29,787 nucleotides of DNA from Elusimicrobiota bacterium (GCA_003450735.1 DMEZ01000027.1:64454-94240), one strand, 5' to 3'. Shown: positions 13,428 through 21,426, numbered from the stretch's first letter. Numbers and translations: made by a program. The notes: generated by a model not told the origin, from the letters alone.

Positions 13428-14734
13428 GGGCGGGTCTTCTTCCCGCGCAGCTCCTTGAGGCGCTTGGCCAGGCGGGCCTCGTCGCCCTGCTCGGTGGGCT
13501 CGTAGAAGCGGACGGGGTCGGGGAAGTACTCCTGCTCCACGAAGTGGCCGGGGAAGTCGTGGGCGTACTTGTAGCCCTTCCCGTGGCCTCGGGACTCCTT
13601 GTCCATGCTGGCGTCGCGCAGGTGGAGGGGCACCTCACGGCGGGGCCCCTGTCGGACCTCCCGGAACGCCGCGTCCACCGCGAGGTAGGCCGCGTTGGAC
13701 TTGGGGGCGCAGGCGATATAGGTGAGGGCCTGGGCGAGCGGGATCCGGCACTCGGGCATGCCCAAAAACTCCACCGCGCGCACGGCCGCGGAGGCGATGA
13801 GCAGGGCGCGGAAGTCCGCGTGGCCCACGTCCTCCGAGGCGCAGATGAGGATGCGGCGGGCGATGAAGCGCGGGTCCTCTCCGGCCTCGAGCATCTTGGC
13901 CATCCAGTAGAGGGCCGCGTCGGGGTCGGAGCCGCGCATGGATTTGATGAAGGCGGAGATGTGGTCGTAGTGCTCGTCCGAGGAGCGGTCGTAGCGCACG
14001 CTGCGGCGCTGGATGGACTCCTCGGCCACGGCGAGCGGGATCCGCCGGCGCCCGTCCATGCCGAGCGGGGTGGTGAGGGCGGCGAGTTCGAGGGCGTTGA
14101 GGAGCCTGCGTGCGTCGCCTCCCGCGGTGTTGAGCAGGTGGGCGCGGGCCTCCGGCTCGAGGTCGAGCGCATATTGGCCCAGGCCCCGCTCCGGGTCGCT
14201 CAAGGCCCGGTCGAGGATGGAGGCCAGGTGCTCTTCTGGCAGGGGCTGGAACTCGAAGACGGTGAAGCGCGAGAGAAGGGCGGCGTTCACGTAGAAGGAG
14301 GGGTTCTCGGTGGTGAGGCCGATGAGGATCACGTCGCCGCGCTCCACATAGGGCAAAAGCACGTCCTGCTGGGTGCGGTTGAAATGGTGGATCTCGTCGA
14401 CGAGGAGCAGGGTGCGCTGGCCCGAGCCGAGGTGCATGCGGGCGGTCTCGACGGCCTTCTTGAGGTCGGCCACTCCGGCCGCCACCGCGTTGAGCGACTC
14501 GAAGCGGGCCTTGGAGCGCTCCGCGATGAGGCGCGCGAGCGCCGTCTTGCCGGTGCCCGGGGGGCCGAAGAAGAGCAGGGAGGCCACCCGGTCGGCTTCG
14601 ATGAGGCGGCGGAGCATCTTGCCGGGCCCCAGGATGGCGGTCTGGCCGGCGAACTCCTCCAGGGTGCGCGGGGCGAGGCGGGCCGCGAGCGGGCGGTCCT
14701 TGAGCGGGGTCTCTTCGGGGAACAGTCCGGTCAA
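13424..14734 (-). CDS. rarA: Replication-associated recombination protein A (RarA/MgsA AAA+ ATPase)
   Basis: 436 residues, full length for the family. Walker A is GPPGTGKTAL (~57-66), Walker B is LLLVDEIHHFN (~109-119), and sensor 1 is the TTENPSF stretch (~140-146). The C-terminal half has the RarA-specific tetramerisation region: YDHISAFIKSMRGSDPDAALYW, ASEDVGHAD, and GYKYAHDFP near the end. RarA acts at stalled or gapped replication forks with single-strand binding protein. The start is TTG within TTGA, overlapping the zapA stop by four bases; the DRPLAARLAPRTLEEFAGQ motif right after it supports that choice. Confidence 0.95.
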   Translation of the reverse strand: MTGLFPEETPLKDRPLAARLAPRTLEEFAGQTAILGPGKMLRRLIEADRVASLLFFGPPGTGKTALARLIAERSKARFESLNAVAAGVADLKKAVETARMHLGSGQRTLLLVDEIHHFNRTQQDVLLPYVERGDVILIGLTTENPSFYVNAALLSRFTVFEFQPLPEEHLASILDRALSDPERGLGQYALDLEPEARAHLLNTAGGDARRLLNALELAALTTPLGMDGRRRIPLAVAEESIQRRSVRYDRSSDEHYDHISAFIKSMRGSDPDAALYWMAKMLEAGEDPRFIARRILICASEDVGHADFRALLIASAAVRAVEFLGMPECRIPLAQALTYIACAPKSNAAYLAVDAAFREVRQGPRREVPLHLRDASMDKESRGHGKGYKYAHDFPGHFVEQEYFPDPVRFYEPTEQGDEARLAKRLKELRGKKTRP

Positions 14735-15039
14735 GGCTTCTGTGTGCCCAGGGCGGTGTCCAAGGCGACGATCATGGAGTCGAGGGATTTCTCTTCGATG
14801 CGGTTGAAGTTCTCCATCTTCTCGTTGAGCTGGTGGATGTCCGCGGCCAGCAGAACCAGGAGCATGCGCATGAGCGTCAGGGTGTCGTGGACGCCGAACT
14901 CCTTGCGGATCTCCTCGGCCTTTTTTTCGATGAGGGAGGTGAGCCCCGGAGCGTCGAGGGGACTGATCCCGTCGATCTCCAGGGTGCAGTCCCTCCCGAG
15001 GACGTTGACGGTGATGCGGTCGGCATGGATGGGGGTCAT
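14731..15039 (-). CDS. zapA: Cell division protein ZapA-like
   Basis: 102 residues. The N-terminal half (ITVNVLGRDCTLEID...LTSLIEKKAEEIRKEFG) matches the ZapA fold, and the C-terminal half (TLMRMLLVLLAADIHQLNEKMENF) is the expected coiled coil. ZapA tetramers bundle FtsZ filaments and stabilise the division ring. A zapA gene close downstream of pheT is a recurring arrangement in bacteria (for example Bacillus), which strengthens the call. It overlaps both neighbours by four bases. Confidence 0.88.
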   Translation of the reverse strand: MTPIHADRITVNVLGRDCTLEIDGISPLDAPGLTSLIEKKAEEIRKEFGVHDTLTLMRMLLVLLAADIHQLNEKMENFNRIEEKSLDSMIVALDTALGTQKP

Positions 15040-15281
15040 GAGAGTTCCACGACTTTATCGAGCTTCTGGGCCAGCTTCTGCAGGCGCTCGCGCAGGCGGT
15101 GCTGGCGCTCGCCGACGGCCTTCAGGCGCTTGAGGTCGAGCTCCATGCGTCCGTTCTCCTCCTCGAGGCGCAGCAGCTCCTTGCGGAGCCTTTCGTTCTC
15201 GTCGACCAGCTTCTTGAGCCGGCGCGCCGCGTCCTGGACAAGCTCCTCGAGGTGCTTGAGCTTTTCGGTCCGCAGGGCCAT
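15036..15281 (-). CDS. Small coiled-coil protein, ZapB-like
   Basis: 81 residues, almost all one predicted coiled coil: LKHLEELVQDAARRLKKLVDENERL, then LRKELLRLEEENGRMELDLKRL, with Leu at heptad spacing and many Glu, Lys and Arg. No other domain. Its place between pheT and zapA, overlapping them by one and four bases, suggests a ZapB-like partner of ZapA. Coiled coils this short cannot be assigned by sequence alone, so the name rests on position. Confidence 0.75.
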   Translation of the reverse strand: MALRTEKLKHLEELVQDAARRLKKLVDENERLRKELLRLEEENGRMELDLKRLKAVGERQHRLRERLQKLAQKLDKVVELS

Positions 15282-17674
15282 CAGCCGCGCAGCCGGCCGC
15301 CCAGGGCCTGGAGGGCCCCCAGGACGGCGCCCATCCCCTCGGCGGCCTCGGCGTCCGTCAGCGTCCGGTCGGGAAGGGAGAAGGTGAAGCGGAAGGTGAG
15401 GCTCTTATGGCCCGCCTCGACGCCCTGGCCGGTGAAGACATCCACGAGGTCCATCCGGAACAAGGCCGCCAGTCGGAGATCACGGACCGCGCTCATCATC
15501 TTGGCGTAAACCAGGCCCTCCTCGAAGACCAGCGACAGGTCGCGCACCACGGTCGGGAACGGGGAGACCGGCTGGAGGGGGCGGTCGGCTCCGTCCGGCC
15601 GCTCGGCCAGGGCCGAGAGGTCGAGCACGAAGGCGGCGGCCGGTTTGCGGGAGAGGTCGAAAGCCGAGAGCAGGCGCAAGTCGAGCCCCCCGGCCAAGGC
15701 GCGGAGGCTTCCGCCCTCGGCGTAGGCGGCGCAGGCCTTGGGGTGGAACACCGTCCCGCCGGAGCGCGGTTCGAGGGCGGCGCCGCCGCGGCCGAGCAGC
15801 CCCAGCAGGTCCTCGAGCACGCCCTTGGCGTCGTGGAAGTCCGAAGGCGAGGGCTTGCGCTTCCAGTGCGGGTGGGCCGGATGCTCGCCCAGCAGGAGGC
15901 CGGCGCAGAGGAGGCGCTCCGAAACGTTTCCGTCCGCGCCGAGCCGGTACGTCCGGCCGAGCTCGAAGAGGCGCAGGCTCGAGGCTCCCCGCCCGAGGTT
16001 GTGCAGGGCGCTCTGGAGCAGGCCGGGGAGGAGGGAGGTCCGAAGCCTTGCCTGGTCCTCGGAGAGGGGGTTCTCGACTTCGACGGAGGGGCCCTCCCAG
16101 AGGCCCTCGTCCCAGCGCAGGGCCTTCTCGGCGACCAGGTCCACCGTGCAGACCTCGTAGAAGCCCAGCCCCTCGAGGCGTCCGCGCAGGGCCGCCGCGG
16201 CCTTGACGATGGCCGGCTCCGGAAGGGCGGAGGGCCGGGAGGGGGCGGGCGCGTCCGGGATGGCGTCGTAGCCCTTGTAGCGGGCGACTTCTTCGGCGAG
16301 GTCCTGGCGCAGGGCGAGGTCCTGGCGCCAGGAGGGGGGGTGGAACAGCCAGCCGCCGGAGCGCTCCTCGAGCTTCGCGGCGGCCGCGGCGAGGATCCGG
16401 CCGATCTCTTCAGCGGGGGTGCTCGTACCCAGGACGGCGTTGACCTGCGCGGCCGAGATCTCGATGGGCTTCGGGGCCTGCTTGCCCGGATAGGCGTCCA
16501 CGGCCGAGCCGGCCTTGCCGCGGCAGATCTTGAGGATGAGCTCCGCGGCCCTTGCGCCCGCCAGGGCCGCGGCCTCGGGGTCGGCCCCACGCTCGAAGCG
16601 GTAGGAGGATTCCGAGCGCAGGCCGAGGCGCTTGGAGGCGGCGCGGATGGAGCGGGGGGCGAAGTGGGCGCTCTCTAGGAAGCAGGCCGTGGTCTTCTCC
16701 GTCGCGCCGGTGGGCTCGCCGCCCATGATCCCGGCGATGGCGGTCGGCCCGGCCTCATCGGCGATGACGAGCTCCTCCGGGGTGAGGGCGTAGGTCTTTC
16801 CATCGAGGGCTTTGAGCTGCTCGCCGGCCTTGGCTCGGCGCACCAGGATGCGGCCGCCCTGGAGCCTGGCCGCGTCGAAGACATGGAGAGGGTGGCCGGT
16901 CTCGAAGAGCACGTAGTTCGTGATATCCACGAGCGCGTTGATGGGCTTCTGGCCCAGCGCCTCCAGGCGCGCGGCCAGCCAGCCCGGCGAGGGGCCGTTG
17001 CGCAGGCCCAAGAACTCCCGGCCGAGGTAGCGGCCGCAGAGGGAGGGCTCGAGGATCTCGACGGGGCGGGTCTTCACGGCCCCGTCCTCGGGCAGGGCCG
17101 GGGCCGCTCGCGCCTTCAAGGGCTTGCCCAGCAGGATGGAGAGCTCTCGGGCCAGTCCGAGCACGCTCAGGCAGTCGGGACGGTTCGCGGTGACGTCCAC
17201 TTCCAGCACTTCGTCGGCCTCTGCGAGCAGGGAGGCCGCGTCGGCCCCGAGGGGGGCGTCGGGGGCGAGCACCAGGATGCCGGCCGCTTCCGCGCCGAGG
17301 CCCAGCTCGGCGGTCGAGCAGATCATGCCCTGGGACTCCTCGCCGCGGATCTTGGCCTTCGCGATGGTCATGCCGCCGGGAAGGGAGGCGCCCACCCGGG
17401 CGAAGGCCACCCGCTGGCCGGCCGCCACGTTGGGGGCGCCGCAGACGACGGGGAAGATGGTCTGGCCGTCGGTGACCTTGCACAGGGAGAGGCGGTCCGC
17501 GTTGGGGTGCTTGGCCGCTTCCAGCACCTCTCCGATCACGATGCCCGAGAAGGCGGGGCCGCGCTTCTCCACGGCGTCCACGTCGAAGCCCAGGGCCGGG
17601 AAGAGGCGCAGGAGTTCTTCGAGCGGGAGAGGATCGGCCAGGAACTCGCCCAGCCAGCGCCGGGAGATCTTCAT
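15281..17674 (-). CDS. pheT: Phenylalanine-tRNA ligase beta subunit
   Basis: 797 residues, the normal length. Domains in order: N-terminal KISRRWLGEFL; tRNA-binding OB domain (~40-150; IVIGEVLEAAKHPNADRLSLCKV); B3/B4 editing region (~205-390; INALVDITNYVLFETGHPLHVFD); B5 DNA-binding-like domain (~400-475); the catalytic-like core with RLRTSLLPGLL and LRLFELGRTY; and a ferredoxin-fold anticodon-binding domain (~705-797; PFPTVVRDLSLVF...SLTFRFTF). It forms the (alpha-beta)2 enzyme with PheS that charges tRNA-Phe. The frame is open upstream to 17908, but the ATG at 17674 overlaps the pheS stop by four bases and gives the canonical N-terminus. Confidence 0.97.
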   Translation of the reverse strand: MKISRRWLGEFLADPLPLEELLRLFPALGFDVDAVEKRGPAFSGIVIGEVLEAAKHPNADRLSLCKVTDGQTIFPVVCGAPNVAAGQRVAFARVGASLPGGMTIAKAKIRGEESQGMICSTAELGLGAEAAGILVLAPDAPLGADAASLLAEADEVLEVDVTANRPDCLSVLGLARELSILLGKPLKARAAPALPEDGAVKTRPVEILEPSLCGRYLGREFLGLRNGPSPGWLAARLEALGQKPINALVDITNYVLFETGHPLHVFDAARLQGGRILVRRAKAGEQLKALDGKTYALTPEELVIADEAGPTAIAGIMGGEPTGATEKTTACFLESAHFAPRSIRAASKRLGLRSESSYRFERGADPEAAALAGARAAELILKICRGKAGSAVDAYPGKQAPKPIEISAAQVNAVLGTSTPAEEIGRILAAAAAKLEERSGGWLFHPPSWRQDLALRQDLAEEVARYKGYDAIPDAPAPSRPSALPEPAIVKAAAALRGRLEGLGFYEVCTVDLVAEKALRWDEGLWEGPSVEVENPLSEDQARLRTSLLPGLLQSALHNLGRGASSLRLFELGRTYRLGADGNVSERLLCAGLLLGEHPAHPHWKRKPSPSDFHDAKGVLEDLLGLLGRGGAALEPRSGGTVFHPKACAAYAEGGSLRALAGGLDLRLLSAFDLSRKPAAAFVLDLSALAERPDGADRPLQPVSPFPTVVRDLSLVFEEGLVYAKMMSAVRDLRLAALFRMDLVDVFTGQGVEAGHKSLTFRFTFSLPDRTLTDAEAAEGMGAVLGALQALGGRLRG

Positions 17675-18735
17675 GACCACTGCTCCAGGAAGCGGAGGTC
17701 GTTCTGGTAGAAGAGCCGGATGTCCTTCACCTGCTTCTTGAGCATGGCGACGCGCTCGACGCCGAGCCCCCAGGCGTAGCCGGACCAGACCTCGGGGTCG
17801 TAGCCCGCGCCGCGCAGGACGTTCGGGTGGACCATCCCCGCGCCCAGGATCTCGAGCCAGCCCAGGCGCTTGCAGACCGGACAGCCCGCGCCCTGGCAGA
17901 GGGTGCACTGGATGTCCACCTGGGCGGAGGGTTCGGTGAAGGGGAAGAAGGAGGGGCGCAGGCGCATGCGCGTGCCGGGGCCGAAGAGCCCCTCGAGGAA
18001 GAGGCGGAGCGTCCCCTTGAGATCGGCCATCGTGACCCCGCGGTCCACGCAGAGGCCCTCGATCTGGTGGAACACGGCCGAGTGGGAGGCGTCGGCGTTC
18101 TCGTGACGGAATACCCGCCCGGGCGAGATGATGCGCACCGGCTTGGGGGGCCTCTGGGCTTCGAGGGTGCGGATCTGCACGGGGCTCGTGTGGGTGCGCA
18201 GGAGGAGCGTGCGGCCGGGCGCGGCCTTCACGTAGAAGGTGTCGTGCGCGTCCATCGCCGGGTGGTCGGGCGGGAAGTTGAGGGCCCAGAAGTTGTAATG
18301 GTCGCTCTCGACGTGGGGCCCCTCCGCCCAGGAGAAGCCGAGCCGGCGGAGGATCTCCGCCATCTCGTCGGCCGTCTGGACGAGCGGGTGGCGCCGGCCC
18401 CGGGGGCAGGGGGAGCCGGGGAGGGAGAGGTCGAGGCGGAAGGAATCGAGCTCCTTCTCGAGGGCGGCGCCTTGGAGGGCGCCGAGCTTTTCGTCGAGGG
18501 AGGCTTCGATGCGCCCCTTGAGGCCGTTGGCTTCGGGGCCGAGGCGCTTGCGGTCCTCGAGGTCGAGGTCCTTGAGGCTCTTGAGAAGGAGGGTCAGCCG
18601 GCCCTTGCGGCCGAGCAGGGAGACGCGGGCGGCCTCTAGGGCGGGCAAACCGTCCGCCCCGGCGATGAGAGCCGGGGCGGATGCGGAGAGCTCCGCGAGC
18701 GAAGCCTCGAACCCTTCGCGGCCGGGGGACGCCAT
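17671..18735 (-). CDS. pheS: Phenylalanine-tRNA ligase alpha subunit
   Basis: 354 residues. An N-terminal coiled coil (~10-95; SLLGRKGRLTLLLKSLKDL) contacts tRNA. The class II catalytic core has RRHPLVQT, then GPHVESDHYNFWALNFP, HPAMDAHDTFY, RVFRHENADASHSAVFHQIEG (motif 2) and GYAWGLGVERVAML (motif 3, Arg near 331). The four Cys in CTLCQGAGCPVCK (~277-289) occur in many bacterial PheS and may bind zinc. The ATG at 18735 lies 7 bases after the rplT stop, and the gene overlaps pheT by four bases. Confidence 0.97.
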   Translation of the reverse strand: MASPGREGFEASLAELSASAPALIAGADGLPALEAARVSLLGRKGRLTLLLKSLKDLDLEDRKRLGPEANGLKGRIEASLDEKLGALQGAALEKELDSFRLDLSLPGSPCPRGRRHPLVQTADEMAEILRRLGFSWAEGPHVESDHYNFWALNFPPDHPAMDAHDTFYVKAAPGRTLLLRTHTSPVQIRTLEAQRPPKPVRIISPGRVFRHENADASHSAVFHQIEGLCVDRGVTMADLKGTLRLFLEGLFGPGTRMRLRPSFFPFTEPSAQVDIQCTLCQGAGCPVCKRLGWLEILGAGMVHPNVLRGAGYDPEVWSGYAWGLGVERVAMLKKQVKDIRLFYQNDLRFLEQWS

Positions 18736-18742
18736 GGCGGCG

Positions 18743-19087
18743 TCAGGCTTTGGATCGCTCGACGAGCTTCTTGAAGGAGTCGGCGTCGTGCAGGGCCATC
18801 TCGGCCAGCATCTTCCGGTTGAGGGCGATGCCGGCCTTCTTGAGCCCGGCCATGAACCGGCTGTAGGTCGTGTCCTCTTCGCGGCAGGCCGCGTTGATGC
18901 GGGTGACCCAGAGGGAGCGGTACTCGCCCTTGCGGTCCTTGCGGCCCACGTACATGTGGGCCATGGACTTCTCGACCTGCTGCTTGGTGATCCTCCAGCG
19001 GTTGCGCTTGTTGGAGTAGCTGCCTTTGGCCAGCTTGAAGTATTTCTTCTTGTGTCTTTTCGTCGTGACGCCGGATTTGATTCTCAT
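18743..19087 (-). CDS. rplT: Large ribosomal subunit protein bL20
   Basis: 114 residues of a highly conserved family: MRIKSGVTTKRHKKKYFKLAKG at the start, then the long basic helix, RSLWVTRINAACRE and LNRKMLAEMALHD. bL20 binds 23S rRNA early in 50S assembly. In E. coli and Bacillus the infC-rpmI-rplT group is autoregulated through its mRNA; the short 31-base infC-rpmI gap here leaves little space for such a structure, and I did not find one. It lies 6 bases after rpmI. Confidence 0.98.
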   Translation of the reverse strand: MRIKSGVTTKRHKKKYFKLAKGSYSNKRNRWRITKQQVEKSMAHMYVGRKDRKGEYRSLWVTRINAACREEDTTYSRFMAGLKKAGIALNRKMLAEMALHDADSFKKLVERSKA

Positions 19088-19093
19088 GGGCTC

Positions 19094-19291
19094 TCAGCGG
19101 TAGGGGAGGAGTTTGCGGATCTTCTCGCCGTCGACCTTGTTCAGGTAGACGGCCTTGCGCATGGAGCGGCCGTCCTTGGACGACATGGGAGTCAGCAGGT
19201 GGCGGCGACCCGCGACCCAGTGCTTCCACTTGCCCTTGGAGGTCTTGAGAAAGCGCTTCTTCGCGCCGGTATGGCTCTTGATCTTCGGCAT
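19094..19291 (-). CDS. rpmI: Large ribosomal subunit protein bL35
   Basis: 65 residues: MPKIKSHTGAKKRFLKTSKGK, then the conserved HLLTPMSSKDGRSMRK stretch (close to the usual H-L-L-x-K-K-S pattern) and a KLLPY end. It is a small basic protein of the 50S subunit. AAGGA lies 8 bases before the ATG, a normal SD, which contrasts with the missing SD of infC just upstream. Confidence 0.96.
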   Translation of the reverse strand: MPKIKSHTGAKKRFLKTSKGKWKHWVAGRRHLLTPMSSKDGRSMRKAVYLNKVDGEKIRKLLPYR

Positions 19292-19322
19292 AGTTTCAAT
19301 CCTTGGGCAGGGGGTCGCGCCG

Positions 19323-19823
19323 TCAGTGTCTCGGCGTGAGCGTCATGAACAGCCGGTTGCGGTCGGTCAGCGGCTGCTGCTCGACCAACGCCAGGGGGGC
19401 GAGCCTCACCTGGATGTCCTTGAGCAGCTTCAAGCCTAGGTCCTGGTGCTGCATCTGCCGCCCCCGGAAGAACACCGTGACGCGCACCTTGTCGTGGTCC
19501 TTGAGGAACCCCTCGATGTGACGGATCTTCACCTCGAGGTCGTGCACGCCGATGACCGGGCTGAAGCGCACTTCCTTCAGGATCCCGGCCCTCTGGTTCT
19601 TACGGGCTTCGCGCTCCTTCTTCTCCTGCTCGTACTTGAACTTCGCGAAATCCAGCAGACGGCACACGGGCGGATTCGCGTTCGGCGCGACCTCGACGAG
19701 GTCGAGGCCCCTGGAACGCGCCATCCCAATGGACTCCGCCAGGGATTTGATCCCCAACTGCGAGCCGTCATGATCGATCAGACGGACGCTGGAGGCCCGG
19801 ATCTGCTGGTTGACTCGAGTCAA
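19323..19823 (-). CDS. infC: Translation initiation factor IF-3
   Basis: 166 residues with both IF-3 domains: the N-terminal RVNQQIRASSVRLIDHDGSQLGI and LVEVAPNANPPVCRLLDFAKFKYEQEKK, then the helical linker, and the C-terminal KEVRFSPVIGVHDLEVKIRHIEGFLKDHDKVRVTVFFRGRQM. IF-3 binds 30S and checks start codons. infC genes often begin at unusual codons; here the best start is TTG at 19823 (an ATA lies three codons upstream). No SD is visible. The promoter at 19833-19861 predicts transcription starting only a few bases before the TTG. First gene of the long leftward operon. Confidence 0.95.
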   Translation of the reverse strand: MTRVNQQIRASSVRLIDHDGSQLGIKSLAESIGMARSRGLDLVEVAPNANPPVCRLLDFAKFKYEQEKKEREARKNQRAGILKEVRFSPVIGVHDLEVKIRHIEGFLKDHDKVRVTVFFRGRQMQHQDLGLKLLKDIQVRLAPLALVEQQPLTDRNRLFMTLTPRH

Positions 19824-19832
19824 GCGACGTAT

Positions 19833-19861
19833 ACTATATGAAGTTCCGTCGAGAACGTCAA
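19833..19861 (-). promoter_or_regulatory. Strong promoter for the infC operon, overlapping the upstream stop codon
   Basis: On the minus strand TTGACG (19861-19856), 17 bases, then TATAGT (19838-19833). Each hexamer has one mismatch to the sigma70 consensus, with optimal spacing. The -35 includes the TGA stop of the hybrid kinase gene. The expected start point is near 19826, leaving a leader of about 2-4 bases before the infC TTG. Confidence 0.7.
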
Positions 19862-21414
19862 GGCTTCTGCCTGGTCGGGCCCCGCCGGTCGATGCCCAGC
19901 AGCTTGAACACCTTCTCGAGGAAGACGCTCTTGTAGAAGGGCTTCATGAGGAGGTCGGCCGCCCCGAGCTGGAGGGCCTCCGCGGCGGCGTCCTGGTGCC
20001 CCGTGATGACGAGGACGGGGGGGCGCTTCTCCGGCGCGAGGCGCTTCATGCGCTCGAGGATCTCCAGGCCGCTGACCCCGGGCAGGAGCAGGTCGAGCAG
20101 GACGAGGTCGAAGCGGCCCCCCTCGAGCATCTCGAGGGCGTCGTGGCCGTCGTGGGTGGTGGAGATGACCAGGTTCTCCGAGAGGTTCACCAGGAAGAGC
20201 CGCAGGATCTCCACCATCCCGGGGTTGTTCTCCACGATGAGGATGCGCTTCTTCTCCACCCGCCGCTGGCTCTCGACGACGACCTGGGGGGTGTCGGGCT
20301 CGCTCAAGGGCAGGGCGATGAAGGCGGCCGAGCCCTTGCCGGGGCCCTCGGACTCGATCCAGATGCGCCCGCCGTGGAGCTCCACGATCTGGCGGGAGAG
20401 GGCCAGGCCGATGCCGAGGCCGGCGATGCCGCGGGTCAGCTCCTTCTCGGCGTGGTAGAACCCGTCGAAGAGGCGAGGGAGCGCCTCGGGGGAGATGCCC
20501 CGGCCCCCGTCCTTGACCTGGATCCAAGCCTCGTGGGTGGGGCGGACCTTGAGGGAGACGGAGACCTTCGTGCCGTCGGGGCTGAACTTGCAGGCGTTGG
20601 AGATGAGGTTCTGGAGGACCTCGCCGAGGGCTTCCGGGTCGGCCAGCACCCAGACGGGGATGGGGGCGATGTCCTTCTCGACGGCGATGCCGCGGGGCGG
20701 CTCGGCCCAGTGCGCACGGAGGTGCTCGGCGACGAGGGCGCCGAGGTCCACGGGCCGCAGAAGCACGTGCTGGGTGCCGCGGGCGGATTCCTTGAAGGAG
20801 AGCAGGCGGTTGATGGTCTGCAGGAACTGCTCGCTGCGCTTGACGATGGCGGTCACCGCGGATTTCTGCGCGGGGTTCAAGCTTCCGAACTCGCCCTCCT
20901 CGAGGGTCTTGGCGTAGCCGAGGATGACGGCGAGCGGGGTGCGCATCTCATGGCTGACACCCGCGATGAACTCGTCCTTCATCTTGTTGACGGCCCTCAG
21001 CTCGAAGTTCTCGGTCTGCAGGCTCTGCACGTCCAGCGCGGCGCGGAAGAGGTGGGGAAGGTCCGTCGTGCGGAGTTCGCTCCGGGAGAGGACGTCCATG
21101 GCGCCCCGCTTCATGGCCTCCACCGCCGCCTTCTCGTTGCCCTCGGCCGAGACCATGATGACCACGATCTTGGGATGCAGCTGGCGGACCTGGTCGAGGA
21201 CCTTCAGGCCGTCCTCGTCCGGGAGGCGGTAGCCGAGGAAGATGAGGTCGAAGAACCGCTCGCGCAGGGCGTCGAAGGCCGTCTTGGCGTCCGGAGCCTC
21301 CTCCTTCTCGACCGTCCAATCCTTGACCGAGGTCAGCAGGTCCTTCAGCCGAGCCCGGTAGGCGGGCTCGTCGTCCACGATGAGGACTCGGATGAGGGGA
21401 GAGGGCGCGGGCAT
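19858..21414 (-). CDS. Hybrid receiver-histidine kinase-receiver signalling protein
   Basis: 518 residues, soluble. First receiver (~8-125) has the acidic pair D14/D15 but Gly61 (FLGYRLP) where the phospho-accepting Asp belongs, and no conserved Lys (LSRSE), so it looks unphosphorylatable. The kinase follows: dimerisation helix with His155 (SHEMRTP), N-box NLISNACKFSP (~269-279), G1 DGGRG (302-306) and G2 GLGIGLAL (332-339). The C-terminal receiver (~390-508) is intact: Asp441 (LLDLLLP), Thr471 and Lys491 (MKPF), with an E-N pair in place of the usual acidic pair. Phosphate probably flows from His155 to Asp441 or to an unlinked regulator. No output domain, so its target is unknown. TAGAAT ends 6 bases before the ATG. 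Confidence 0.92.
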   Translation of the reverse strand: MPAPSPLIRVLIVDDEPAYRARLKDLLTSVKDWTVEKEEAPDAKTAFDALRERFFDLIFLGYRLPDEDGLKVLDQVRQLHPKIVVIMVSAEGNEKAAVEAMKRGAMDVLSRSELRTTDLPHLFRAALDVQSLQTENFELRAVNKMKDEFIAGVSHEMRTPLAVILGYAKTLEEGEFGSLNPAQKSAVTAIVKRSEQFLQTINRLLSFKESARGTQHVLLRPVDLGALVAEHLRAHWAEPPRGIAVEKDIAPIPVWVLADPEALGEVLQNLISNACKFSPDGTKVSVSLKVRPTHEAWIQVKDGGRGISPEALPRLFDGFYHAEKELTRGIAGLGIGLALSRQIVELHGGRIWIESEGPGKGSAAFIALPLSEPDTPQVVVESQRRVEKKRILIVENNPGMVEILRLFLVNLSENLVISTTHDGHDALEMLEGGRFDLVLLDLLLPGVSGLEILERMKRLAPEKRPPVLVITGHQDAAAEALQLGAADLLMKPFYKSVFLEKVFKLLGIDRRGPTRQKP

Positions 21415-21420
21415 GGGTCC

Positions 21421-21426
21421 ATTCTA
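21421..21426 (-). promoter_or_regulatory. Start-proximal -10 for the hybrid kinase gene
   Basis: TAGAAT (minus strand 21426-21421) is followed by GGACCC and then the ATG at 21414, placing the expected +1 on the A of the start codon. This TANNNT plus ~7 spacing is the pattern of leaderless genes in Deinococcus and actinobacteria. The -35 is poor, and no proper SD is present. Confidence 0.45.

Noticed and set aside
12196..14172. 658-residue minus-strand frame across xseA and rarA
   Set aside because: Same-strand shifted frame, Ser/Arg/Pro-rich without motifs; xseA and rarA account for the region completely.
19292..19322. Possible ribosomal-protein leader ahead of rpmI-rplT
   Set aside because: The gap is only 31 bases, and I could not find a convincing conserved fold in it.
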